A DNA stretch of 16,849 nucleotides from an uncultured Clostridia bacterium (GTDB lineage: Bacteria; Bacillota; Clostridia; Oscillospirales; Ruminococcaceae). Location: positions 1 to 16,849 of the forward strand of contig CALLQM010000002.1 of assembly GCA_938014855.1 (NCBI GenBank). Direction: 5' to 3'. A program made the translations under genes and the position numbers. Position 1 is the first letter of the stretch. Every line of letters begins with the position of its first letter. The notes beneath the pieces were generated by a model. That model was not told the DNA's origin. It searched no databases and worked only from the letters and a program-made list of their open reading frames with translations. Of the stretch, positions 1 to 6,800 are shown piece by piece.

Positions 1-908
1 CCGGCCAGACCGCCATAGGTGATAAAGCCTTCAAAACTGATGCAGTTGGCCTTGCTCTTCATGATGAGATCGGTGTTTTTCTCCTGCTCTTTGATGCCGA
101 TCAGCCCGCCCATATTGACAATGGTGTCTTTTTTGGCGGACATGGTGAACATATCGGCATAGGAGAACATTTTCCGGGTGATCTCCATGATCGACATGTC
201 TTTGCATGCTTCTTCGTCGCGTTTGACAAAGTAGGCGTTTTCCGAATAGCGAGCGGCATCGATGTCCAGCGGAATGTGATATTTCTTGCAGATTTCGGAA
301 ACTTCCTTCATGTTCTGCAAGGAAACAGGCTGACCACCAGCGGAGTTGTTGGTGATGGTCATAACGACCAGCCCGATGTTTTCCGGACCATGCTCTTTGA
401 TGAGCTGTTCGAGCTTCACAACGTCCATGTTGCCTTTAAATTTGCAGCGCTTGGACGGGTCCTTTGCTTCTTCGACTACGCAGTCGATGGCGCGAGCGCC
501 CGAAAGAATGACATGGGCGCGGGTGGTGTCAAAGAACATATTGGAAATTGCGAACTGCCCCTTATGTAAAAATGTCGGGAACAGCACTTTTTCCGCCGCA
601 CGGCCTTGATGGACCGGCTGGATAAACTCATAGCCGAAAATTTCCTGCGCGGTTTCGACCAGCTTATAATAGCTGGAAGCGCCTGCATACGCTTCGTCGC
701 CGCGCATGATCCCGGCCCACTGTTCCTGGCTCATGGCGTTGGTGCCGGAGTCGGTCAGCAGGTCAATATAAACATCTTCCCCTTTCAGACTAAACAGATT
801 GTAATGCGCCTGCGCGATCTTCTCTTCCCGCTCTTCGCGCGTCGTCATTTTGATTGTTTCAACCATTTTGATCCGGAAAGGTTCAGGGATATATTGGATT
901 GCCATCAT
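1..908 (-). CDS. tnaA: Tryptophanase (tryptophan indole-lyase), 3' end outside window
   Basis: PLP-dependent beta-eliminating lyase that splits L-tryptophan into indole, pyruvate and ammonia in the cytoplasm. About 302 residues are visible; the C-terminal third (usual family length about 460) lies beyond the left edge. Visible family motifs are PEPFRIK near the N-terminus, IDLLTDSGTNAMS, GDEAYAG, HQGRAAE (usually HQGRGAE), NSAGGQPVS and SAKKD, where Lys260 should be the PLP lysine. FDTT with Asp127 matches Asp137 of E. coli tryptophanase, where tyrosine phenol-lyase has Thr124, so tryptophanase is preferred; the EGF.TYGGLAG stretch also matches clostridial-type tryptophanases. Residues further C-terminal that would settle it are missing. 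The start is the first of two consecutive ATG codons (908 or 905), behind a perfect AGGAGG at 915-920. It is transcribed divergently from the PAS-HTH regulator at 1327, a likely controller. Confidence 0.9.
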   Translation of the reverse strand, partial: MMAIQYIPEPFRIKMVETIKMTTREEREEKIAQAHYNLFSLKGEDVYIDLLTDSGTNAMSQEQWAGIMRGDEAYAGASSYYKLVETAQEIFGYEFIQPVHQGRAAEKVLFPTFLHKGQFAISNMFFDTTRAHVILSGARAIDCVVEEAKDPSKRCKFKGNMDVVKLEQLIKEHGPENIGLVVMTITNNSAGGQPVSLQNMKEVSEICKKYHIPLDIDAARYSENAYFVKRDEEACKDMSIMEITRKMFSYADMFTMSAKKDTIVNMGGLIGIKEQEKNTDLIMKSKANCISFEGFITYGGLA

Positions 909-1039
909 ACATTTCCTCCTTAGTTGAATACCCCGGTCATCGTTTCGACTAGCGGACAGTATTTTTGGCATTTTTTCTCTGCTATTTTTGTAAAAATTGA
1001 GAGAATCTTTCGCGCGCGGATTCCTTCAACTGTAATAAC

Positions 1040-1066
1040 ATTATCACTGGTAGAAAAAAATGTCAA
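1040..1066 (-). promoter_or_regulatory. Proximal promoter for tryptophanase gene
   Basis: On the minus strand a perfect TTGACA (1066-1061) is followed by GATAAT (1045-1040) at a short 15-bp spacer; TAATGT (1043-1038) at 17 bp is a poorer alternative. It would give a leader of about 125 nt before the ATG at 908. The -35 is strong but the spacing is not ideal. Confidence 0.5.
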
Positions 1067-1092
1067 GGAAATTTCGTAAAAAGATGACGAAA

Positions 1093-1122
1093 ATTTTAAA
1101 CTTTATATATATATTTTGTCAA
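1093..1122 (-). promoter_or_regulatory. Distal promoter for tryptophanase gene
   Basis: On the minus strand TTGACA (1122-1117, 6/6) and TAAAAT (1098-1093, 5/6) are separated by 18 bp of alternating A/T. This is the better of two tandem promoters upstream of the lyase gene and would give a leader of about 180 nt. Confidence 0.6.
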
Positions 1123-1250
1123 TAACCACGAATAACCTCAAAACATTTCTCATACTAATAAAATTATATTACAAAGATAAGAAAATATGCCTCGGCTAAG
1201 AGAAAAAACAAAACGGCAGATGCCGCGGAAAGATTTTGGCCGGTTTTTCG

Positions 1251-1279
1251 TTGCCCATTCTGGAAAAATATGCTATCAT
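1251..1279 (+). promoter_or_regulatory. Extended -10 promoter of the PAS-HTH regulator
   Basis: TTGCCC (1251-1256), a 17-bp spacer, then TATCAT (1274-1279) preceded by TGC (1271-1273), which is the TGn extended -10 element. The start codon lies 48 nt downstream at 1327, behind AGGGGTGG at 1313-1320. Confidence 0.6.
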
Positions 1280-1326
1280 GGTTCATGTCGGCAAAATCGA
1301 CTTTTTAAAAATAGGGGTGGTGCAGG

Positions 1327-2049
1327 ATGAACAAAGCCCTTTTTAAACAGTATTCAAAGTTAGTTCATTTTCTGTCCCAAGCGCTGGGACCGGACTATGA
1401 AATTACGTTACATGATATTAGTGAAAAATCCAATTCGATCGTCGCGATAGCCAACGGCCATATCAGCGGCCGAACCATCGGTGCGCCTCTAACAAGCATG
1501 GCGCTCAAAGCGATGGCTGATAAAAGTTATCAGAATGAGGACTTTAAAATCAACTACTGCGGCATCACCAACAATAAAAAAATGCTTCGCTCCTCGGCGA
1601 TGTATATTAAAGACGATGCGGGCAGGCTGGTCGGGCTTCTCTGCATCAATTTTGATGACACCCGGTATCAGGACCTGAGCACCAAGCTGTTCCAGCTTTG
1701 CCACCCGGATGAGTTTGTGGAGCAGAATATTGTCGTACGTGCCGATCTGTTAGAAACAGACAGCACAGAAGAAACCGAACGCGAACAATACCCCAGTTCC
1801 ATTTCCGCAATCACCGAAGGTGCGATCCGGGAGGCGGTGCTGGGAGATGGGATTCCAATCGACCGGCTCACGCAGGAAGAAAAGATCCGCATCGTCAAAG
1901 TGCTGGACGATAAAGGGGTGTTTTTACTCAAAGGCGCAGTCAGCCATGTGGCAAAACAGCTGCATAGTTCCAGCGCCAGTATCTACCGCTATTTGAGCAA
2001 ACTGCATAAACAAGCCGAGCAGGAGAAAGAAAAAGCGAAACAAGAATAA
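1327..2049 (+). CDS. YheO-like PAS / DauR-type HTH transcriptional regulator
   Basis: A 240-aa cytoplasmic DNA-binding regulator. Residues 1-120 match the YheO-like PAS domain (ALGPDYEITLHD near the start, IANGHISGRTIGAPLT around 41-56, and a GRLVGLLCINFD core strand at 99-110). Residues about 180-226 match the DauR-type HTH (LTQEEKIRIVKVLDDKGVF followed by LKGAVSHVAKQL and SSASIYRYLSKLH). The C-terminal tail is Lys/Glu-rich. Known members such as DauR sense small molecules and control amino-acid catabolism. Divergence from the tryptophanase gene suggests it controls that gene in response to an amino acid or indole; this is inference. ATG 1327 is 6 nt after AGGGGTGG, and the gene ends at a strong terminator, so it is monocistronic. 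Confidence 0.85.
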   Translation: MNKALFKQYSKLVHFLSQALGPDYEITLHDISEKSNSIVAIANGHISGRTIGAPLTSMALKAMADKSYQNEDFKINYCGITNNKKMLRSSAMYIKDDAGRLVGLLCINFDDTRYQDLSTKLFQLCHPDEFVEQNIVVRADLLETDSTEETEREQYPSSISAITEGAIREAVLGDGIPIDRLTQEEKIRIVKVLDDKGVFLLKGAVSHVAKQLHSSSASIYRYLSKLHKQAEQEKEKAKQE

Positions 2050-2076
2050 CATAAATGAATCTAAAATGCAAATAAG

Positions 2077-2107
2077 AGACCGCTGCCGAAACCCGGCAGC
2101 GGTCTTT
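2077..2107. terminator. Intrinsic terminator between convergent genes
   Basis: A perfect 12-bp GC-rich stem (2077-2088 with 2094-2105) around a 5-nt loop AAACC, followed on the plus strand by TTTACTTTTAT. It lies between the PAS-HTH regulator and the convergent MarR gene. On the minus strand the stem is followed by the weaker CTTATTTG, so it may act in both directions. Confidence 0.85.
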
Positions 2108-2118
2108 ACTTTTATCGG

Positions 2119-2577
2119 TCAAACATTCTGATCCGAAAAAGCGGGAACAAGAACATTTTTAACAATTACCATGGCTTTGCATAGTGTCTGCTGTTCTTCG
2201 GGAGTTAGTGCTTCAAAATATGCCGAGCATTGGCTGATATTGCTTTGGAGAATCTTTTGCATGAGTTCTTCTCCCTTTTCGGAAGCCTCGATCATAATCA
2301 TTCTGCGGTTCGCGGCGTTGATTTTGCGGCGAACGAGCTGCTTTTCGACTAATGCATGCACCACTTTGGTAAGCTGCTGGCGGGGAATAGAAAGCAGATC
2401 CGCCAAAGAAGACATACTCTGTGTGCCGTTTTTCGTTACGATAAATAGGGCACGCAGCTGGGTGGCTGGCAAAGAGGATACCTCTGTAGTTTGCACCGAT
2501 TGAAACAATAGCTTATAAAGATGTGGAACCATGTCCATTAATTCAGAGAGAAAAGAGAACTGGTCTGATTCCTGCAT
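2119..2577 (-). CDS. MarR-family transcriptional regulator
   Basis: A 152-aa winged-helix repressor-type protein. Helical dimerisation segments lie at both ends (residues about 8-30 and 103-148). The HTH at about 56-84 includes SSLADLLSIPRQQLTKVV and EKQLVRRK. The wing at about 85-101 reads NAANRRMIMIEASEKGEE; the usual Asp of the DRR wing motif is Asn here. MarR proteins typically dimerise on a palindromic operator and release it on binding a small aromatic or oxidant. The start is supported by GGAAG at 2587-2591, 9 nt upstream, and by a consensus promoter. No co-transcribed transporter or enzyme is adjacent, so the target is unknown; autoregulation through the AT-rich upstream gap is plausible. 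Confidence 0.88.
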   Translation of the reverse strand: MQESDQFSFLSELMDMVPHLYKLLFQSVQTTEVSSLPATQLRALFIVTKNGTQSMSSLADLLSIPRQQLTKVVHALVEKQLVRRKINAANRRMIMIEASEKGEELMQKILQSNISQCSAYFEALTPEEQQTLCKAMVIVKNVLVPAFSDQNV

Positions 2578-2599
2578 TTGTGATCACTTCCTTTCCTTT

Positions 2600-2628
2600 A
2601 TTGTATTAAAATTACCTTTCAAAGTCAA
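2600..2628 (-). promoter_or_regulatory. Promoter of the MarR gene
   Basis: On the minus strand TTGACT (2628-2623, 5/6) and TACAAT (2605-2600, 5/6) have an ideal 17-bp spacer. The transcript would start about 15-20 nt before the ATG at 2577. The upstream AT-rich tract (2640-2660) contains AATT-type dyads that could be an operator. Confidence 0.75.
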
Positions 2629-2721
2629 TATTTGGAAATAATTTATAATTATGTAATTTTTTGACAACCAAAACCGAATTAGATTCTATCATATTTTTTG
2701 AGCAAATGCAAAAAAATATTC

Positions 2722-2752
2722 AAAAAGCGGAAAGCCAATCTTTCCGCTTTTT
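2722..2752 (-). terminator. Intrinsic terminator of the secreted-protein gene
   Basis: A perfect 13-bp stem (2722-2734 with 2740-2752) around loop CCAAT. The minus-strand read ends in CTTTTTGAATATTTTTTTG. It starts 5 bp past the stop codon of the 2757-3362 gene and separates it from the MarR gene. Confidence 0.85.
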
Positions 2753-2756
2753 CGTT

Positions 2757-3362
2757 TTATTTTCCCAAACGTTCTTTCATATGCGCCTGGGTGTAGTTTG
2801 AGACTGCGATGGTATCCGCGTTGAGGATCAGTTTACTGCTTGCAAAAATTTTGGCTCCCTTTGAAACCGGAAGCTCCTGCACCCCGGAAACATCGCCGCC
2901 TACCGGCCGCACGTTTAAAATCGTATCCTGTTTGGCGGTGTAGGAGGCAGTAAAATCGATCGTTGCCGGCTGTCCGGAATACTCTTTTGTGAGCGCAATG
3001 CGGAATGCCGAGCGGTTTTGCTCTGCTGGGTCCGCGATGGGCTGGATGGTGCGCACGATGCCCGCGCCGGTATTCACCTCGGTTTTGGTGCTAAAAAGAG
3101 TGCGGTCATGAAGGGGAGTGCTGTCCACCAGACGGTAATATTTTCCTTGGCTGTCACACAGCCGCTCCGAAGCGGTGCAGATCAGCGCATCGGTGGAGAC
3201 AAGCCCGCTTTTTCCGGTGGCAAGCGGCTGGTAATCGTAAATTTTTGTGATGGCAGTAGCGGTCGATTCGGTTTTAATGGCCGGCGCAGCCGCCGCTGCG
3301 GAAACCGTAAGGGTGCACACGCAGGCCACAGAAAGCAAAAGACCGGATAATTTTCGGTACAT
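2757..3362 (-). CDS. Secreted protein of unknown family
   Basis: A 201-aa protein I do not recognise. It begins with a clear Sec signal peptide: charged MYRK, a hydrophobic core to about residue 20, then an Ala run ending around 26 (TVSAAAAAPA) that fits signal peptidase I. No lipobox, LPXTG or later membrane segment is seen, so it is probably released or loosely wall-bound. The mature part is rich in Thr, Ser and Ala, has two cysteines nine residues apart (ICTASERLC, about 61-69) that might form a disulphide, and a predicted beta-rich middle. No catalytic motif is obvious. The start is supported by GGAGG 6 nt upstream of ATG 3362. It is divergent from the large surface macroglobulin-like gene, so the two could share a cell-surface role; this is inference. 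Confidence 0.75.
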   Translation of the reverse strand: MYRKLSGLLLSVACVCTLTVSAAAAAPAIKTESTATAITKIYDYQPLATGKSGLVSTDALICTASERLCDSQGKYYRLVDSTPLHDRTLFSTKTEVNTGAGIVRTIQPIADPAEQNRSAFRIALTKEYSGQPATIDFTASYTAKQDTILNVRPVGGDVSGVQELPVSKGAKIFASSKLILNADTIAVSNYTQAHMKERLGK

Positions 3363-3392
3363 CGAATACCTCCATTTCTATTGATAACTTTA

Positions 3393-3421
3393 AATATAAC
3401 GAATAAATGGAACGAATTCAA
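3393..3421 (-). promoter_or_regulatory. Promoter of the secreted-protein gene
   Basis: On the minus strand TTGAAT (3421-3416, 4/6) and TATATT (3398-3393, 5/6) are separated by exactly 17 bp, about 31 bp upstream of ATG 3362. Confidence 0.55.
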
Positions 3422-3514
3422 CTTCATATCTTAACAAAATTGTAAATAAGTTCCGGTTTCTTTTGCATTTTAAGAAAAAAGATTTTGTAGAAAAACGTCT
3501 TTTCTTGCGAAATA

Positions 3515-3523
3515 TGATATAAT
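3515..3523 (+). promoter_or_regulatory. Extended -10 promoter at the head of the repeat-containing leader
   Basis: TGA followed by a perfect TATAAT (3518-3523); no good -35 lies at 16-18 bp upstream, as is common for TGn-type promoters. Transcription would start around 3530, inside the first 60-bp repeat, giving a leader of about 300 nt before the ATG at 3828. Confidence 0.6.
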
Positions 3524-3524
3524 T

Positions 3525-3584
3525 ATCAAGTGATAATTTTTAAAACGGTCTGCGTCGCAGTGCCAAATGGCATCCAAGTAAAAA
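3525..3584 (+). repeat. 60-bp direct repeat, copy 1
   Basis: Identical to 3642-3701 except for A at 3545 where copy 2 has G at 3662; the period is 117 bp. It contains two adjacent dyads, CTGCGTCGCAG (3550-3560) and TGCCAAATGGCA (3561-3572). It starts directly after a perfect TATAAT. Confidence 0.95.
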
Positions 3585-3641
3585 ACCGGCAGACTAGTTT
3601 CCTGTCGCTTTGTGGCAAATAAGACCGGTTAAACTTATAAA

Positions 3642-3701
3642 ATCAAGTGATAATTTTTAAAGCGGTCTGCGTCGCAGTGCCAAATGGCATCCAAGTAAAA
3701 A
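3642..3701 (+). repeat. 60-bp direct repeat, copy 2
   Basis: Second copy of the 3525-3584 unit with one substitution, A to G at 3662. It is preceded by TATAAA (3636-3641), so both copies sit directly behind a -10-like hexamer. It is followed by AGAGCCG and an interrupted T tract (3714-3725). Confidence 0.95.
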
Positions 3702-3749
3702 CCAAAAGAGCCGATTTTTCTTTTTAACAGAATCCGGACAAAGGAAAGA

Positions 3750-3778
3750 TTGCAGGAATTTTTCGCGATTCGGATACT
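3750..3778 (+). promoter_or_regulatory. Weak promoter candidate overlapping a 14-bp palindrome
   Basis: TTGCAG (3750-3755) and GATACT (3773-3778) have a 17-bp spacer. The -10 overlaps the perfect palindrome ATACTATATAGTAT (3774-3787), 40 bp upstream of ATG 3828, a position suited to an operator. The hexamers are poor, so this is tentative. Confidence 0.3.
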
Positions 3779-3827
3779 ATATAGTATAGAGAGCAATGGA
3801 TTCAATGACATATTTGGAGGGACTCAC

Positions 3828-6800
3828 ATGAAACGTGAAACAACAAACAGGCTCGTGCTTGCGATCGTCGCGGTGATCATCCTAGCGGCGGTCGGCGCGG
3901 CGGCATTGCTGTCCCGCCCGGTGGGCAACGAGCTTTACGCATCCATCGCGATGGCACCCACTGCCCAGACCCAGCAGGGTGTGGAACCGGACAGCGCTTT
4001 TCAGCTTACCAGCAAATTTCGGATGAAACAGGAACAATTATCGAATATGCTTCGTGTGGAACCCACTATTCCCTATACCATAGAAGGTTCGGGCAAATCG
4101 TGGCTCATTAAGCCTTCCGAACCGCTGGAAACCAATCGGATCTATACGTTTCGTATCCTAAACGACGCGCAGGAAATCATGCAGTCGTTTGCGTTCCAAA
4201 CGAAAAGTGATCTGTTGGTCGACAACGTCTATCCGCGGGATGAAAGCCGCTATGTGGATCAAAATACGGCGATTGAGTTTACATTTAATACGCCGAATGT
4301 CGCAATCGAAGATTATTTTGAAATCCTGCCCGCTGTGGCCGGAACTTTTCAGGTGAGCGACTATACCACAACCTTTGTCCCAGCCGCCCCGCTGGAAGAA
4401 AACAGCATTTACCGCGTGAAACTCAAAGCGGGACTGCCCGCGCCAAACGGCACGACGCTGCAGGAAGATTATACCTGTTCGTTTGAGACAACCACCCGGG
4501 AAGAATCCCGCTGGAACCATACCAAACTGCGCATCGATCCGTTTTCCGAAACGTTTCTGCCGGGTGACCCGCTGGTCGTGGAACTAAGTTCCGGCAGTGA
4601 ATTGGCCGGTGTAAAGTTTGACATCAAGATGCACCAGTTCCCCGACGGGGACGCTTACAGCAAGGTGCTCCACGACCGGGAAGCGTTCTATGCCGAGCGC
4701 TATGGGGTACGAAATGACTATGTCGTGGATACAGCCGGCATGGAGGAAGTTGTGGACTACCAAGGAGAGCTGCTACACCAAGGCGAACGCAGATGGACGC
4801 CTTACTATGCTGTCCTGCCGGACGATATGGAAGAAGGCTACTATGTCGTCACGATTTCCGGAGAGGATGCGGACGGCAACGCACAGTTTGTGCAGAAGAT
4901 GCTCCAAATCCGCAATCTTTCGGTCTATACGCAGTCGGTAAGCGGTGATACGCTCGTCTGGGTCAACGATCCGTCCTCCGGCGGCGCGCTTTCTGGCCTG
5001 ATGCTCACGTTTACCGATTCCAAAACCGGAGAAAAACTGGAAGCGACCACACAGGCCGACGGTACGGCGCGCCTGCTGACCGGGAAAATGGAATCCGCGC
5101 AGCTTCAGATTCTGCGGGACGGCAAACCCCCCTATGTGGAGGAACTGGAACTGTCCGAAAAGGACGAAAGCCCCGATCTTCGCGAGCAGTTTTATACGGC
5201 GCTGTATACCGACCGGGAGGTCTATCAGCCCGACGACACCATTCATTTCTGGGGTGTTATCAAGCCGCGGCATATGACCGGCGGGATGCCGGAATCGGTC
5301 ACCGCTTCTCTAAGCGATTTTTATAAAGTCAAGGCCGATGTCCGGGAGGACGGTACCTTTACCGGTGAAATTACCTATAATGGGCTTAAAAAAAATTGGT
5401 ACAGTTTGGATATTACCGATGGGGCAGACGGGGCTTATACCGCAACGGGATTTGAAATCTGCGACTATACCAAACCCGCCTATTTTATCGATGTGAAAAC
5501 CGATAAAGACGTTTACTATTATAATGAGGCGGTCACAATCGGCGTTTCCGCAAAGTTTTACGACGGCACACCGGCCGCCGGTGCGCGTTTGCAGATCGAC
5601 TGCTACGATATGGACTTTGGGGCGGCTGGAGAGACGGCCGAAATCAAACTGGATGCGTCCGGAAAGGCGACGCTGCGTGGCTTGATGAACACTTCCCGCA
5701 ACCGTTCGGAAAACTGGATGCTGGACTGGAAACCGAACCGTGTAACCTATTGGATTCGTTCGGCGGACCCCGAAGATGTGATGGTTGAGGCAAGCGGCTC
5801 GTTTTACGCACTGCCTTCCGCGGTGGCGGCTCAGGTGCGTGCGGATCGGGACAATAAAACGCTGACGGTTGAAACCGCAAAGCTTGATGCGTCCAAAGTC
5901 GGAGACAACGTTTCGATCGAGCCGCGGCTGATCGGACAGCCCGCCTTTGACCGGCTCAAAGGGGCGTCGATGGATCTGCCGGTCACCGTACTGGTACATA
6001 AATCGGAATACGTGCAGATTCCGATCGGCAGTTACTACGACCCGATCAATAAACGGACGGTTCAGCGGTTCCGCGGGGAGGAAAGGCAGTCGATCGAAAA
6101 GGTGCTAAACGGCTACACGTCCGGCGGAAAAGTAGTGTTTACCGATGTGCCGTATGCAAACGAGGCGCAGATTCGCTATTGGTACGAGGCGCAGTTTGGC
6201 GGTGGCATTGTGGGGCACGTCTGCGCGAACGGGTACCCGGGAAGGCTTTATATGCGGGACGAATTCAGCGAAGACTCCGCGTATTCCTTTGTGGATAACA
6301 CGATCCAATCAGACCCCAGCAATCTGGATTACACCGGTTATAATCCCAGCCCGACCGCCGCGCTGGACGAACCGATTACTCTGGGACTTTATAAAAATAA
6401 CTGCAAGGTGGAAAATGCGGGCAGTATGCTGTGTTCCGTTGTGCAAAACAATATGCTGCGCAACATCATCACCCGTGACGATGAGATCCGGCTGACAATG
6501 GAACAGGATTATCTGCCCAACGTCTGCTTTACCGGCGCTTATTTTGACGGGCGGCATGTCTACCGGATCGAAGACCACTATGTTTCTTATAATTACGAAA
6601 AGAAACTGCTAAACGTGGAGGTAAAAGCCGAGCAGGCCAGCTACCGCCCCGGAGAAAAGGCAAATGTATTCCTATCCGTCACCGACAAGGCGACCGGAAA
6701 ACCGGTAGCCGCCAGTGTCTGCGTCGGCGTGGTTGACGAGGCCGTGTTCGCGGTTGCGCCGCAGAAACTGGATCTTGCAGAACAAATTTACCGGGCTGTC

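Larger units (their letters stand above)
909..1326. promoter_or_regulatory. Divergent regulatory region, tryptophanase / PAS-HTH regulator
   Basis: A 418-bp AT-rich gap between two divergent genes. It holds two minus-strand promoters (1093-1122 and 1040-1066), one plus-strand promoter (1251-1279), and a short inverted repeat, CGGCA-GA-TGCCG, at 1214-1225 about 25 bp upstream of the regulator -35. The long tryptophanase leader has no convincing Trp-containing TnaC-like leader peptide. The region probably carries the operator(s) of the adjacent regulator; that is inferred from layout only. Confidence 0.45.
3525..3725 (+). ncRNA. Putative structured leader RNA or tandem small RNA, unassigned
   Basis: The two repeats and their 57-bp spacer can form competing helices. 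GTCTGC (3548-3553) pairs with GCAGAC (3589-3594), while the overlapping CGGTCT (3546-3551) pairs with AGACCG (3622-3627); AACCGG (3584-3589) can also pair with CCGGTT (3625-3630). Copy 2 ends in AGAGCCG then TTTTTCTTTTT, a weak terminator-like end that would use CGGTCT of copy 2 with a bulge. I could not match it to the c-di-GMP, SAM, TPP, cobalamin, guanidine, fluoride or T-box consensus. It could be a cis-acting leader of the macroglobulin gene, a tandem small RNA, or a duplicated protein-binding site. Confidence 0.35.

Noticed and set aside
1..908. Tyrosine phenol-lyase instead of tryptophanase
   Set aside because: The FDTT motif with Asp127 and the EGF.TYGGLAG stretch favour tryptophanase. 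The C-terminal part is missing, so the alternative is noted but not preferred.
909..935. TnaC-like leader peptide before tryptophanase
   Set aside because: A six-codon ORF (MTGVFN, minus strand) ends at the Shine-Dalgarno but has no Trp codon and no ribosome binding site of its own.
2661..2692. Plus-strand promoter TTGACA...TATCAT
   Set aside because: The spacer is 20 bp and there is no plus-strand gene downstream; it would run against the secreted-protein gene.
3525..3701. CRISPR array or repeat-spacer locus
   Set aside because: Only two 60-bp copies with a 57-bp spacer, no cas genes, and the unit is longer and more structured than CRISPR repeats.
3525..3725. Known riboswitch (c-di-GMP-I, SAM, TPP, cobalamin, guanidine)
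   Set aside because: Conserved core strings of these classes, such as GACGCAAAGCC of c-di-GMP-I, are not present. Kept as an unassigned structured element.
3750..3827. 26-residue N-terminal extension of the macroglobulin-like protein
   Set aside because: No ribosome binding site at 3750, whereas GGAGGG sits 6 nt before ATG 3828 and the membrane anchor begins there.
5310..5999. 229-aa open frame on the minus strand inside the macroglobulin gene
   Set aside because: A shadow of the GC-rich coding strand: no ribosome binding site and no recognisable domain. The same applies to 8298-8885 and 4773-5273.
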